From the NCBI GenBank assembly GCA_036480375.1, contig JAZGGI010000028.1, positions 1-64,000 on the forward strand: a DNA stretch of 64,000 bases, read 5' to 3'. Of the stretch, positions 17,517 through 26,940 are shown in pieces. The notes beneath the pieces are model-generated. The model ran no database searches. It had not been told where the DNA came from and saw nothing but the letters and a program-made list of their open reading frames with translations. Positions within the stretch are counted from its first letter, which is position 1. Every line of letters begins with the position of its first letter. Both the position numbers and the translations under genes were made by a program. This DNA is from Candidatus Zixiibacteriota bacterium. Lineage in GTDB: Bacteria; Zixibacteria; MSB-5A5; GN15; JAAZOE01.

Positions 17517-19259
17517 TTAGTTACAGGCCTCTTCCGGTGAAAGACCGTCTTTAAAAACATGATTAATTAGAAATACAGCATCGCCAACATTACAATCACC
17601 ATCGCAATTGGCGTCACCACATTCTAACCGATCCGGACCAGGACCGTTTTTGAAAACGTAGTTTATTATGTAAACAGCATCACCAACGTTTACATTATCA
17701 TCGCTATTGGCATCTCCCCGCTTATAATCGCACGCATCTCCAATATTATCACCGTCGGAATCGATTTGATCGGAGTTATAAGTATCCGGGCAATTATCCA
17801 GATCACACTGATTACCCCAATAATCAGGATCGCCAAATCCATCGCCGTCAGAATCAATACAAGGTACATTAGAGTACCTCAATCTAATTCCAACATCCGC
17901 ATGGCGGAGCAACCCGGCGTCAAACCACAACTCGCCATCGGCACTAACAAAAGTATATCCCGTCTCCTGCGGGCCATCGCCATCGCCCATAATGGGGTAA
18001 ACATGTTGTTCGTTGGTGACATTGGTAACAACATAAATATCATCTCCAATCGATACCGCAAGAGGCTCAGGCAATATTATGGAAAAGTAACCATATTCCA
18101 CAAAGCTATGATCAAGACTGCTACTCAATAGATTACTGGGTACACTTCCGTCAAAGTCATCATAAATATAAATATCAATATCGGTTGTCGGATCATTTGT
18201 CCAAAATTCTACTCGTGTGATGTAAGTTTCATTTTCAATGACATATTTACACATTCCCCAGGCTGTATTACTACTAAAACCGAGTTCTCTTGTGGGGCCG
18301 GCTTCATCATAAAACAAAATTCCACCATTGTGATCATAAGGCTGCCAATCGGACATATATTCAGGAAAGATTCCAATATAGGCAACTCCATAACCGATAG
18401 TGGCATATCCGCCTTCCGTTCCGGAACCACACGGACCTCCCCATGATGTGCCCATGCTATTTTTTATAATCCATCCGCCGGTTCCACCTTCATGGATTAG
18501 ATCATCATCCCAACCTACGATTAAAACTGAATGTCCGATTCCCCAAATCAATTCGGAATAGTATAAAGTATATGAACCGTCGTATGCCATAAGCTCATCA
18601 TACCATTCCGTATCAAAATCTCCCAGCCCCATCCCAACCTCCATAGGGCCATAAGTATAAAGATAATTCTTAATCAATTCCGGATCGGGAATTAGCTCAT
18701 CTGTAACTGTTCGGAGCCCTAAAAGTGTATGTTGAAAATCACAATCGGTTTTGCAGGAAACATTTGCAGGAATATAGGGATCGCAAGATTCTAATACGGT
18801 TCCATTTTCGGATAGCACGCATGATACCCAACTAAAACCGCCCCCGTCACAACTTAAATCGTGCCAATTACATTCCTTGATATGATTTTCAGACAGATTC
18901 CAGACTCCGGCACCATCCATTTGAAGCATCGATTCTACATTTGCCAATGCCCCGAACGAATAACAGGACCCGCAGGTTGGCCAATCCTGATCCTGTACAG
19001 CCGTTATAATACCCTTTTCCCGCCAATCCCAGCGAAAAGGAAGAGTAGTATTTTTAAATTTCTCTGGGATTTTGCGAACTGCTGCTTTGGCATCAATAGA
19101 TTTAATATCTTTTTGCAGTAACGTTGGGTCAGGAATACCCGGTTTAATGGTTATCATTTTGGGAAGATTTAAATCAGGAGATTCAATTTCATTTCCCAGT
19201 ATTATGCTGTTGAATATCAACTGTAGGATAAGAATTATATAAGCATTTCGGATAATCAT
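17517..19259 (-). CDS. Secreted papain-family (C1A) protease with TSP3 and dockerin repeats
   Basis: 580 aa. Signal peptide (residues 1-22); peptidase with QDWPTCGSCYSFGAL (Cys99), GHSVLIVGW (His ~246) and IIKNSMGTSWGG (Asn ~266), a full C1 triad. A ~110-aa beta domain follows. A thrombospondin-3-like Ca2+ stretch (DSDGDGFGDPDYWGNQCD) and two dockerin-type repeats (GDANSDDNVNVGDAVYIINY, GDANCDGDCNVGDAVFLINH) end the chain. Start at ATG 19259, which follows GGGGGCAGGT and sits directly before the signal peptide. The dockerin pair is shared with three other secreted proteins in the window. Confidence 0.9.
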   Translation of the reverse strand: MIIRNAYIILILQLIFNSIILGNEIESPDLNLPKMITIKPGIPDPTLLQKDIKSIDAKAAVRKIPEKFKNTTLPFRWDWREKGIITAVQDQDWPTCGSCYSFGALANVESMLQMDGAGVWNLSENHIKECNWHDLSCDGGGFSWVSCVLSENGTVLESCDPYIPANVSCKTDCDFQHTLLGLRTVTDELIPDPELIKNYLYTYGPMEVGMGLGDFDTEWYDELMAYDGSYTLYYSELIWGIGHSVLIVGWDDDLIHEGGTGGWIIKNSMGTSWGGPCGSGTEGGYATIGYGVAYIGIFPEYMSDWQPYDHNGGILFYDEAGPTRELGFSSNTAWGMCKYVIENETYITRVEFWTNDPTTDIDIYIYDDFDGSVPSNLLSSSLDHSFVEYGYFSIILPEPLAVSIGDDIYVVTNVTNEQHVYPIMGDGDGPQETGYTFVSADGELWFDAGLLRHADVGIRLRYSNVPCIDSDGDGFGDPDYWGNQCDLDNCPDTYNSDQIDSDGDNIGDACDYKRGDANSDDNVNVGDAVYIINYVFKNGPGPDRLECGDANCDGDCNVGDAVFLINHVFKDGLSPEEACN

Positions 19260-19396
19260 ACCTGCCCCCTTTCGAACCAAACATTGACCACTCTTAAGAG
19301 TCCCAATTGGGTCAATATACGTATAGCTGACCAGCGCGAATTTATTTTTCAGAAATTAAAGATAAAATCAGTCCTAATTTCCTATCGATTAATATA

Positions 19397-20373
19397 GTGT
19401 ATTATTTACTGCTGTCAATTCAAATAAACCAATGGGCTAAAATAAAAACCATTTTGGTAATTGTGTCAATCGCTCTGTTGTTCAGTGCGTATCTTATCGC
19501 GAACGATAAACCCGAAAATGAAAATACGATAAGTGACGCGCAACAGATATTAAAGAAGACCAACAAGATTTTCAAATCGAGAAAATACGAAGAATCACGG
19601 GATATTTATATGCAGGCCCTCAAAGCGGCCGAAAAATCAAATAATTTATCCGACCAAACTGAAGCCTTATCAATGATCGCCCGGACCCATTTGATTAATG
19701 ATGATATTAATACCGGATATATCTGGCTGGAAAAAGCCAAAAAGACCGCTGATTTCGATGAGCCCCTGGGTTGGTCCCGGTACATGGGTGTCAAGGGTAG
19801 ATTCCTATGGAAAGAAGAAAGCCTTAACGAAAATTACATAACCGCACTATCGACGCGGCCCACATGTTCGCCATCACCGGCGATTTGGAGACTCAGGTAG
19901 CCTGGGCATATAAGGCTATAGATGAAGCTGAAGCTGGCGATTTGGAATCATGGCTGGGACCTCTCTGGAATAATCGGGGCGCGATCCTGGAAGACATGGA
20001 ACGATATTATGAATCTCTCGAAGCCTGCTTGAAAGCCCGCGAATATCATCATAAGCATGGCAACGACTTTACCAGAGCGGTGTCGGATCGGGCCGTCGGT
20101 CATGCATACATTAATATCGGAGATATAGAAAACGCCGCCAAATGGATTAATCCTGTGCCGGACAAATTTAAAGAAATGGGGGAAGGCGAATTTATCGGAT
20201 TAACATTCCGGGAAATGGGCGAAATCGAATTGGCCAGGAAAAACTTTACCAAGACCCACAAATATTTTATTCGCGCCGAGGAAAAATTAAAAGAAGCCAA
20301 AATGCCCGAATGGGATCCTGATGGATACCAAAAAATCCTCAATCGTATTGACGAAACCGGAAAAAACGAATAA
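19397..20373 (+). pseudogene. TPR-repeat protein, interrupted by a frameshift
   Basis: Two overlapping plus-strand frames make one TPR protein of ~325 aa. The 5' frame (19397 to ~19835) encodes a signal/anchor (IKTILVIVSIALLFSAYLIA) and TPR helices. The 3' frame, open from 19828, continues with TIDAAHMFAITGDLETQVAW and more TPR helices up to ELARKNFTKTHKYF. The switch falls around 19828-19845, in an A-rich run (CGAAAATTAC). Either a true indel or a sequencing error fits; I see no slippery-site structure for programmed shifting. The start codon appears to be GTG 19397. TauE/SafE follows 12 nt later. Confidence 0.7.
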
Positions 20374-20385
20374 ATTCCTTCCATT

Positions 20386-21279
20386 ATGATTGAATTTCCT
20401 GTTAGCGGAGTCGAAACCTACTGGTGGCTCCCCATACTTTTTGCTTTCGTAGTCTCATGCCTGACCTCAACCGCCGGAATATCGGGCGCGTTTCTATTAC
20501 TTCCTTTTCAAGTAAGCATTCTCGGTTTCACCTCTCCCGGAGTAACCCCCACTAATTTGCTATATAACACCGTTGCTATACCAAGCGGCATTTATCGCAA
20601 CTACCGGGAAAAGCGGATGGTCTGGCCCCTGGTCAAAGTCATATCCACCGGAACTATTCCCGGGCTTGTACTGGGAGTATTTATCCGTGTCAGATACCTG
20701 CCCGATCCGGTCGCATTTAAATTTTTTGTCGGACTTGTTTTGGTCTATATCGCGATTCGATTGCTCATGAATACTTTGAAAAAGCAGGAATCGGCCGTCA
20801 ATTCATTTGAAGCATTCGAAGTATCGTCGGCTTCATTGACATTTAGAAAAATTTCATTCGTATTCAACGGCCAACAATTTTCCCTTTCGACGCCGGTTCT
20901 TTTTACATTGAGCATTATTGTTGGAGCCATTGGCGGCATCTATGGAATCGGCGGCGGCGCCATACTCGCTCCGATTCTTGTGATCATGTTTCGCCTACCG
21001 ATTTATACCATTTCCGGAGCAACTCTGTTTGGGACATTTTTATCTTCGACGGTAGGAGTCCTTTTCTATATCGTGCTGGCTCCCCTCTTTGCGGCCGACA
21101 AAATATCTGCGCAACCTGACTGGATGCTGGGTCTGATGTTCGGTATCGGAGGATCGCTCGGTATTTATCTGGGAACTCGAATTCAGAAATACATTCCCGC
21201 CCGCCTCATAAAAATTCTTTTACTATTGATCATGCTCTACGTTGCGATCCGATATATAATCGGATTTTTCGCGCAATAG
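20386..21279 (+). CDS. TauE/SafE family membrane permease
   Basis: 297 aa with about eight membrane helices in two halves. Each half starts with the family motif: GISGAFLLLPFQ in the first and GIYGIGGGAILAPILV in the second. Family members export sulfite, sulfoacetate or other anions; the substrate here is open. Starts 12 nt after the TPR gene and may share its transcript. A terminator follows immediately. Confidence 0.88.
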   Translation: MIEFPVSGVETYWWLPILFAFVVSCLTSTAGISGAFLLLPFQVSILGFTSPGVTPTNLLYNTVAIPSGIYRNYREKRMVWPLVKVISTGTIPGLVLGVFIRVRYLPDPVAFKFFVGLVLVYIAIRLLMNTLKKQESAVNSFEAFEVSSASLTFRKISFVFNGQQFSLSTPVLFTLSIIVGAIGGIYGIGGGAILAPILVIMFRLPIYTISGATLFGTFLSSTVGVLFYIVLAPLFAADKISAQPDWMLGLMFGIGGSLGIYLGTRIQKYIPARLIKILLLLIMLYVAIRYIIGFFAQ

Positions 21280-21281
21280 AA

Positions 21282-21314
21282 ATGCCGGTCTTTCGAAACC
21301 GGCATCGGGATTTT
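21282..21314 (+). terminator. Terminator after the TauE/SafE gene
   Basis: ATGCCGGT pairs with ACCGGCAT around an 8-nt loop, 3 nt after the stop codon, followed by CGGGATTTT. A perfect 8-bp stem with a modest T-tract. Confidence 0.65.
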
Positions 21315-21339
21315 AAGCAGATAATGAGTGTATTTCCAA

Positions 21340-21774
21340 TTAGGAAATTTTGATTTCGATTTTTTTTGGCTTCTTTTCTTCAGCTTTGGCGGCGGTAACA
21401 ATCAAAATACCGTTTTTATAGTCGGCCGTAATTGAATCCGGATTAACCGTCTTGGGCAGGCCGAATGATCGATTGAATTTTCCACTACGAATCTCGGTGC
21501 GGAGATATCCATTATCTTTATTTTCCGAGCGGATGTCGCGCTCACCCGAAACGGACAGGATGCCAGCCTTCACCCAAACCTTAATGTCGCCCTTATCCAT
21601 GCCGGGAAGCTCAAATATGAATTTTACATCATCATCAGCCTCCCGAATGTCAACTGCGGGATTGAAATTGGGCGAGGCCGTATTGCCAAATGCGATGCCA
21701 AATACGTCGTCATACAGGTTATCTATGCTGTTTGAAAATCCAAAATGCCTGGGTCTTACTATTAAATTTCTCAT
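21340..21774 (-). CDS. Hsp20/alpha-crystallin small heat-shock protein
   Basis: 144 aa holdase chaperone. Alpha-crystallin core at ~residues 40-135, ending in YKNGILIVTAAKAEEKKPKKIEI with the conserved NGxL. ATP-independent binding of unfolding proteins in the cytosol. AGGAGG SD at good spacing. No CIRCE (TTAGCACTC...GAGTGCTAA) element is seen upstream; two direct copies of TTGGCAG(A/T)ATG lie at about 21890-21925 and are of unknown meaning. Confidence 0.93.
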   Translation of the reverse strand: MRNLIVRPRHFGFSNSIDNLYDDVFGIAFGNTASPNFNPAVDIREADDDVKFIFELPGMDKGDIKVWVKAGILSVSGERDIRSENKDNGYLRTEIRSGKFNRSFGLPKTVNPDSITADYKNGILIVTAAKAEEKKPKKIEIKIS

Positions 21775-22140
21775 TTTATCCTCCTATGTTTATTTATCTT
21801 CTGGGAATTCTTTGAGCATGTACCGTGCCAAAAACTATAAGTCATTATTAAACAACATATTAATCCAATCTATAAATTAGCGCAAATAACCATTCTGCCA
21901 ATTATGCATATCATACTGCCAATATGACGACTTTCGTTTGTCAAATTGGCTCAATCATTACAAATACTATTAATCTCTCCTTAGATGCCGACATTTCAAA
22001 TAGGATAAAACAGGGGATAATTAAAAGGTTTCTATGAACAAAAAGCGCTTGCCTCCGGGACGCAAATCAATATATTTGAACGAATAAACCGGAGGCGGTT
22101 GTAATAATTATCACAAATCGCCCAACCATAGAGGTGAAAT
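21775..22140. other. Divergent intergenic region between hsp20 and hbd
   Basis: A spacer of 366 nt that must hold two divergent promoters. Visible items are the TTGGCAG direct repeats near 21890-21925, and a 17-codon open frame (22034-22087) between the arms of a GC-rich stem just before hbd. No confident promoter boxes were assigned. Confidence 0.4.
22034..22096 (+). promoter_or_regulatory. Possible leader: short ORF enclosed in a stem upstream of hbd
   Basis: ATG at 22034 opens MNKKRLPPGRKSIYLNE then TAA at 22085-22087. GCCTCCGG (22051-22058) pairs perfectly with CCGGAGGC (22089-22096), so the stop codon lies next to the distal arm. This layout could couple translation to folding, but no attenuator T-run is present and chance is not excluded. 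Confidence 0.25.
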
Positions 22141-23040
22141 TTGGCATTTCAAAATATTTATATAGTCGGAGCCGGTGTGATGGGGTGCGGAATCGCCGAA
22201 ACCATCGGGTCAACCGGAACAGAAGTATATCTAATAGATAAGACCACTCGTCTGGCGGAAAAGGGTGTAAAAACAATTGAAGAAAATATTAACCGTGAAA
22301 TCGAGAAATGGGGATTAACTGAATCAGATAAGAGGGCCATACTTTCTCGTATTCATCCGTCCTCGGATCTGGATCTGGCCAGCGATGCCGAAATGGTAAT
22401 CGAAGCTATCCCCGATAGATTAGGACAAAAAAGAAAACTATTTGAAGAGCTTGATCATCTATGCAAACTGGAAACGATTTTCGTAACCAACACCTCAACG
22501 CTTTCAATATCAGAAATTGCTTCGGCTACGAGGCGCCCGGATAAAATTATCGGGATGCACTTTTTAAATCCGGTCACCAAGATTCAAATCGTGGAAGTTG
22601 TCAGGGGTTTAAAAACATCCGATGCGACCTACAATTACATCCGCGAATTCGCTGAGTTGATAAATAAGAAACCTATCCTGGTGCATGAATATCCCGGTTA
22701 TGTAACTACGAGAGTTATCGTGCCTCTCCTCAATGAAGCTATGCACGTATTGATGGAAGGCATCTCTACCGCCGACGACATTGATGAAGCGATGAAACTT
22801 GGTTTTGGTTTTAATGTTGGCCCCTTGGCTTTGGCCGACATGATGGGACTTGATGAAGTCATGGCCTGGATGGAGAATCTCATAAGCGAGTTATCCGAAC
22901 ATAAATATAATCCCTGTCCTCTGCTGAGAAAAATGGTGCGTGCCGGTCATCTTGGTGTAAAAACCGGCGAAGGATTTTTTAAATATGACAGTGAGGGCCA
23001 TCGCATTCGAGAGGATGAAACGGAGGAAAACGCGGTATGA
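22141..23040 (+). CDS. 3-hydroxyacyl-CoA dehydrogenase
   Basis: 299 aa. NAD(H)-linked interconversion of 3-hydroxyacyl-CoA and 3-ketoacyl-CoA. Rossmann motif VGAGVMGCGIAETIGS, catalytic HFLNPV (His), and the C-terminal helical domain GPLALADMMGLD are intact. Start is TTG at 22141, 7 nt after GAGG; no in-frame ATG fits. Its stop overlaps the ackA start (ATGA). Pairing with ackA suggests a role in fermentative acyl-CoA turnover. Confidence 0.93.
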   Translation: MAFQNIYIVGAGVMGCGIAETIGSTGTEVYLIDKTTRLAEKGVKTIEENINREIEKWGLTESDKRAILSRIHPSSDLDLASDAEMVIEAIPDRLGQKRKLFEELDHLCKLETIFVTNTSTLSISEIASATRRPDKIIGMHFLNPVTKIQIVEVVRGLKTSDATYNYIREFAELINKKPILVHEYPGYVTTRVIVPLLNEAMHVLMEGISTADDIDEAMKLGFGFNVGPLALADMMGLDEVMAWMENLISELSEHKYNPCPLLRKMVRAGHLGVKTGEGFFKYDSEGHRIREDETEENAV

Positions 23041-24239
23041 TGATCCTGGTTCTCAATTGCGGCTCGTCATCGGTTAAGTATCAACTTATCGATATGGAAA
23101 AAGAACTGGCCCTTGCAAAAGGTTCGGTCGAGCGCATCGGCATGTCGGCCTCGGTACTGACTCATATTCCCCATGACCGTCCGCAACGAAAAATATCAAG
23201 GGAAATTCTTGATCACATACAGGCTATTGATCAAGTAATAATCATGCTCCTCTCCGAAAAATACGGCGTCATCTCGGACAAAAGCGAAATCAACGCCGTT
23301 GGTCATCGGGTTGTCCATGGCGGCGAAAGGTTTACCGAACCGGTTCTCGTTACCCGTGATTTGATGGGAGAAATACGAAATCTTATTGAACTGGCCCCTC
23401 TGCACAATCCGCATAATATTCGAGGCATCAACGCCGCCAAGAAAAATCTGCCGGATATTCCTCAAGTCGCCGTTTTTGATACCGCCTTTCATCATCGTAT
23501 TCCTCCGCATGCACATATATACGGCATACCATATCAGCTCTATAAGAAATATGCTATACGAAGATATGGCTTCCACGGACCGTCCCATCAATTTGTTTCA
23601 CAAATAGCCGCGGAAAAATTAGGCAAACCGATTGAAGAACTCAAAATGATAACCTGCCATCTCGGTAATGGAGCCTCAATGGCCGCCGTTGATGGCGGTG
23701 TATCGATTGATACCACTATGGGTTTTACCCCTCTGGAAGGTCTTTTGATGGGAACCCGCTCCGGCGACGCCGATCCGGCCATAATTTTACATATCATGGC
23801 TCGTGAAGAATTAAGCCTGCACGAAGCCAATACGCTTTTGAATAAACATTCCGGCCTCATTGGCATTTCTGGATTATCATCTGACGTTCGCGAAATTCAG
23901 GAGGCTGCCGAAGAAGGACATCCCAACGCCAAACTCGCCCTGGACATTTATTGCTATCGAATTAAAAAATATATTGGCTCTTACGCCGCTGTAATGGGAG
24001 GACTGGACGCGGTCGTCTTTACCGGTGGAGTTGGACAAAATTCTTCGGTGGTCCGAAGCAAATGTTTGTCGAATCTGGGATTTCTTAATCTGAAAGTTGA
24101 TGACGAAAAGAATAAATCTCATAAAGAAGGTATCGGAAATATTTCGGCGGAGGATTCAAAAGTCAAAATCCTGGTTATACCCACTAACGAAGAACTGGTA
24201 ATTGCCCGGCAAACTAAACGAATAATTAGTAAAAGTTGA
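23037..24239 (+). CDS. ackA: Acetate kinase
   Basis: 400 aa. Acetyl-phosphate + ADP to acetate + ATP, reversible. NCGSSSVKYQLI at the N-terminus, HRVVHGG, CHLGNGAS, and GGLDAVVFTGGVGQNS are the ASKHA-fold signatures. Translationally coupled to the dehydrogenase by a 4-nt overlap. No phosphotransacetylase is in the window, so the source of acetyl-phosphate is encoded elsewhere. Confidence 0.97.
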   Translation: MMILVLNCGSSSVKYQLIDMEKELALAKGSVERIGMSASVLTHIPHDRPQRKISREILDHIQAIDQVIIMLLSEKYGVISDKSEINAVGHRVVHGGERFTEPVLVTRDLMGEIRNLIELAPLHNPHNIRGINAAKKNLPDIPQVAVFDTAFHHRIPPHAHIYGIPYQLYKKYAIRRYGFHGPSHQFVSQIAAEKLGKPIEELKMITCHLGNGASMAAVDGGVSIDTTMGFTPLEGLLMGTRSGDADPAIILHIMAREELSLHEANTLLNKHSGLIGISGLSSDVREIQEAAEEGHPNAKLALDIYCYRIKKYIGSYAAVMGGLDAVVFTGGVGQNSSVVRSKCLSNLGFLNLKVDDEKNKSHKEGIGNISAEDSKVKILVIPTNEELVIARQTKRIISKS

Positions 24240-24383
24240 ACTTGCGATAAGGTATCGCCGGTATAAAGGAAAGTATGAGATAGATTAATAGGTTACTCGC
24301 CTTGCCGGAGTTATTCATCACGAAGCCCCGCAACTCGCGAACGGTGACCACAAAACTGTGAGATAAGAGAGGTAAAAGAAAAA

Positions 24384-25241
24384 GTGTTCAAGATTCTGGA
24401 TAAAGATGAACTGTGCCCCAAAATATACCGCTTCCGCATCGAAGCGCACAAATTGGTCTCCAAAGCCAGGGCGGGTCAGTTTGTAATCCTGCGTAAGGAC
24501 GAACATGGGGAACGGGTTCCGATGTCTATCGGCGGCCTGGATAAGGAAAAAGGCATCCTGACGATTGTCATTCAGGAAGTCGGCAAAACATCGGGAGCAA
24601 TGAACGAGATGAAAGCGGGCGATCATTTTCTTGATGTCGTCGGCCCGTTGGGACTACCCAGCCATACCGAAAAATTCGGACGCTGCATCTGTATCGGCGG
24701 CGGCGTTGGCATCCCCCCGATTTACCCTATTGTCCAGGCTCTCAAAGATGCCGGTAACAAGGTTGAAACTATTATCGGCGCCCGGACTAAAGACTTGCTG
24801 ATTTTTCAGAAAGAGCTCGAAAGCACATCGGATAAACTTCATATCGCAACCGACGATGGTTCGTTTGGTACTCATGGATTTGTGACAACCGTTCTGGAAC
24901 AATTGATGCAGGATGGCACCCCTATTGATTTTGTCATCGCCATTGGTCCCGTTCCGATGATGCGAGCCGTTGCGGAGGCGACCCGCGAGGCAAAGATTAA
25001 TACCTGGGTGAGTCTCAATCCGATCATGGTGGACGGTACCGGCATGTGCGGCGCCTGCCGTGTTACCGTCGGCGGAAAAACCAAATTCGCCTGCGTCGAT
25101 GGTCCGGATTTTAACGCTCATGAAGTTGACTTTGATGAAATGACCAGCCGCCTGAAAATGTATCACAAACAAGAGAAGGTGGCCTACGATTTATTTTTGG
25201 AACACCATGGAAAATGTCTGGCTCAAGAGTCAGAATCGTAA
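24384..25241 (+). CDS. nfnA: NfnA: ferredoxin-NADP+ oxidoreductase small subunit
   Basis: 285 aa. FAD-binding ferredoxin reductase fold (residues ~1-100), NAD-binding half with CIGGGVGIPPIYPI, and a C-terminal [2Fe-2S] site formed by MCGACRVTVGGKTKFACVDG. With the large subunit it forms the bifurcating NADH-dependent reduced ferredoxin:NADP+ oxidoreductase. GTG start at 24384 behind GAGAGG. 12 nt before nfnB. About 140 nt of unremarkable spacer separates it from ackA. Confidence 0.93.
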   Translation: MFKILDKDELCPKIYRFRIEAHKLVSKARAGQFVILRKDEHGERVPMSIGGLDKEKGILTIVIQEVGKTSGAMNEMKAGDHFLDVVGPLGLPSHTEKFGRCICIGGGVGIPPIYPIVQALKDAGNKVETIIGARTKDLLIFQKELESTSDKLHIATDDGSFGTHGFVTTVLEQLMQDGTPIDFVIAIGPVPMMRAVAEATREAKINTWVSLNPIMVDGTGMCGACRVTVGGKTKFACVDGPDFNAHEVDFDEMTSRLKMYHKQEKVAYDLFLEHHGKCLAQESES

Positions 25242-25253
25242 GGAGTAATCGCT

Positions 25254-26756
25254 GTGGCTGAAAGAAAAAAACTTACCAATAAAGAACGGATGAAAATCCC
25301 TCGGGTTGATATGCTCGAGCAGAAGCCGGAAGAGCGAGTTACGAATTTCAATGAAGTTCCTTTCGGTCTAACTCCGGAACAGGCTATGCAGGAAGCCGAA
25401 CGCTGCCTGTTCTGCAAAAAGCCTAAATGTATCGCCGGTTGTCCGGTCGAAGTAAAAATTCCGGAATTTATCGAACTGGTCGCCGAAGGTAAATTCTCCG
25501 AGGCGGCCCGCAAGATTAAAGAGACCAATGCCCTCCCGGCCATCTGCGGCCGTGTCTGCCCGCAGGATGAGCAATGCGAAATAGTTTGCGTTCTTACTAA
25601 GAAACATACATCAGTCGGTGTCGGCATGCTCGAACGATTCGTAGCCGACTGGGAACGCGAACACAATGAAATCATTATTCCCAAATGCGCCCCGCCGACC
25701 GGTAAAAAAGCGGCTATCGTCGGGGCCGGTCCGGCCGGTCTGACCGTTGCAGCTGATTTGGCTCTTATGGGCCACAAAGTCACGATCTTCGAAGCCCTCC
25801 ATAAACCGGGCGGAGTTTTAATATACGGCATTCCCGAATTTCGTCTGCCCAAATCAATCGTCGCCGCGGAAGTAAATTATCTCGAACAGCTCGGCGTCGA
25901 AGTCAAAACAAGTTTCGTCATCGGTAAGCTCGATACCATTGACGAACTCCTGAATGAAGAAGGTTTTGATTCGGTCTTTATCGGAACCGGGGCAGGGCTT
26001 CCAAATTTCATGCGCATCCCCGGCGAAAACCTCAAAGGCGTTTATTCGGCCAATGAATATCTGACTCGTGCCAATCTGATGCGCGGATACGCTTTCCCCG
26101 ATTATGACACTCCTATCTTTTCCGGTAAAAATGTCGCCGTCCTTGGCGGAGGAAATACCGCCATGGATTCGGTTCGAATTTCCAAACGTCTCGGCGCCGA
26201 TAATTCTTATATCGTTTATCGCCGCAGTGAAACCGAAATGCCGGCCCGTACCGAGGAGCGCCATCACGCCAAACAGGAAGGTATTGAGTTCAGGCTTCTG
26301 ACCAATCCCGTCAAGTTCATCGGCGATGAAGACGGCTGGCTGACGCACATGGAATGCGTCAAGATGGAATTGGGCGAGCCTGATTCATCCGGCCGCCGCC
26401 GTCCGATTCCAATTGAAGGTTCGAATTATCTGATTCCGGTCGATACTGTCGTGGTCGCCATCGGCAACTCCTCCAATCCTCTTATTCCGCAAACTACTCC
26501 CGGTCTCGATACCAATCGCTGGGGCAACATCACCGTTGATGAAAAAACGATGATGTCTTCCCGGCCGGGCGTCTTTGCCGGAGGCGATATCGTCACCGGC
26601 GGCGCGACGGTTATCCTCGCGGCCGGAGCGGGCAAAGTCGCCGCTCGTGCCATGCACCGCTTCATGTTGGGCCTGCCCATGATCGAAGAACCACCGGAAG
26701 AAGAAAAAGACAAAAAAACCGACAAGAAAAAACCCAAAGCCGAGAAAAAAGCGTAG
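25254..26756 (+). CDS. nfnB: NfnB: bifurcating transhydrogenase large subunit (GltD-like)
   Basis: 500 aa. N-terminal cysteine motifs CLFCKKPKCIAGCPV and CGRVCPQDEQCEIVC ligate [4Fe-4S] clusters. FAD site VGAGPAGLTVAADLA and NADPH site VLGGGNTAMDSVRISKRLGA follow. This matches NfnL of the Nfn complex and the small subunit of glutamate synthase; the neighbouring NfnA decides for Nfn. GTG start with AAGGAG. The C-terminus has an added ~25-residue Glu/Lys tail ending KAEKKA. After the TAG the same frame continues with a repeated AEKKA and then TAA. Confidence 0.93.
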   Translation: MAERKKLTNKERMKIPRVDMLEQKPEERVTNFNEVPFGLTPEQAMQEAERCLFCKKPKCIAGCPVEVKIPEFIELVAEGKFSEAARKIKETNALPAICGRVCPQDEQCEIVCVLTKKHTSVGVGMLERFVADWEREHNEIIIPKCAPPTGKKAAIVGAGPAGLTVAADLALMGHKVTIFEALHKPGGVLIYGIPEFRLPKSIVAAEVNYLEQLGVEVKTSFVIGKLDTIDELLNEEGFDSVFIGTGAGLPNFMRIPGENLKGVYSANEYLTRANLMRGYAFPDYDTPIFSGKNVAVLGGGNTAMDSVRISKRLGADNSYIVYRRSETEMPARTEERHHAKQEGIEFRLLTNPVKFIGDEDGWLTHMECVKMELGEPDSSGRRRPIPIEGSNYLIPVDTVVVAIGNSSNPLIPQTTPGLDTNRWGNITVDEKTMMSSRPGVFAGGDIVTGGATVILAAGAGKVAARAMHRFMLGLPMIEEPPEEEKDKKTDKKKPKAEKKA

Positions 26757-26781
26757 GCCGAGAAAAAGGCATAACCGTTCA

Positions 26782-26862
26782 GTCAGGTCCTGATTTCGCA
26801 AAGCGAAATTGTGACCTGACAGCTTCCACTGTCGGTTCACCGCTACGCTAAGGAACCGACAG
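26782..26862. repeat. Two nested-hairpin elements after nfnB
   Basis: First, GTCAGGTC (26782-26789) pairs with GACCTGAC (26813-26820), with an inner ATTTCGC/GCGAAAT stem. Second, CTGTCGGTTC (26829-26838) pairs with GAACCGACAG (26853-26862). The first shares its outer stem with the element at 39102-39142, so it is a recurring post-gene hairpin. Confidence 0.7.
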
Positions 26863-26909
26863 AACATAACAAAAATCTCGACGCGATTTTTCATTTAGAT
26901 TATTGTGTA

Positions 26910-26938
26910 GTGACAACTCTCGAGTTGTCGCTTTTTTT
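26910..26938 (+). terminator. Terminator of the nfnAB transcript
   Basis: GTGACAACTC pairs with GAGTTGTCGC (one G-T pair) and is followed by T7. The stem core matches the intergenic hairpin at 3020-3047. Confidence 0.85.
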
Positions 26939-26940
26939 AT

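Noticed and set aside
21775-21930. CIRCE or sigma-54 site upstream of hsp20
   Set aside because: No TTAGCACTC/GAGTGCTAA pair; the TTGGCA repeats have wrong spacing to a GC doublet for sigma-54.
22040-22100. Possible cyclic-di-GMP (GEMM) riboswitch, because of GGGACGCAAA
   Set aside because: The GGCAAACC and closing tetraloop-receptor parts are absent; only the short motif matches.
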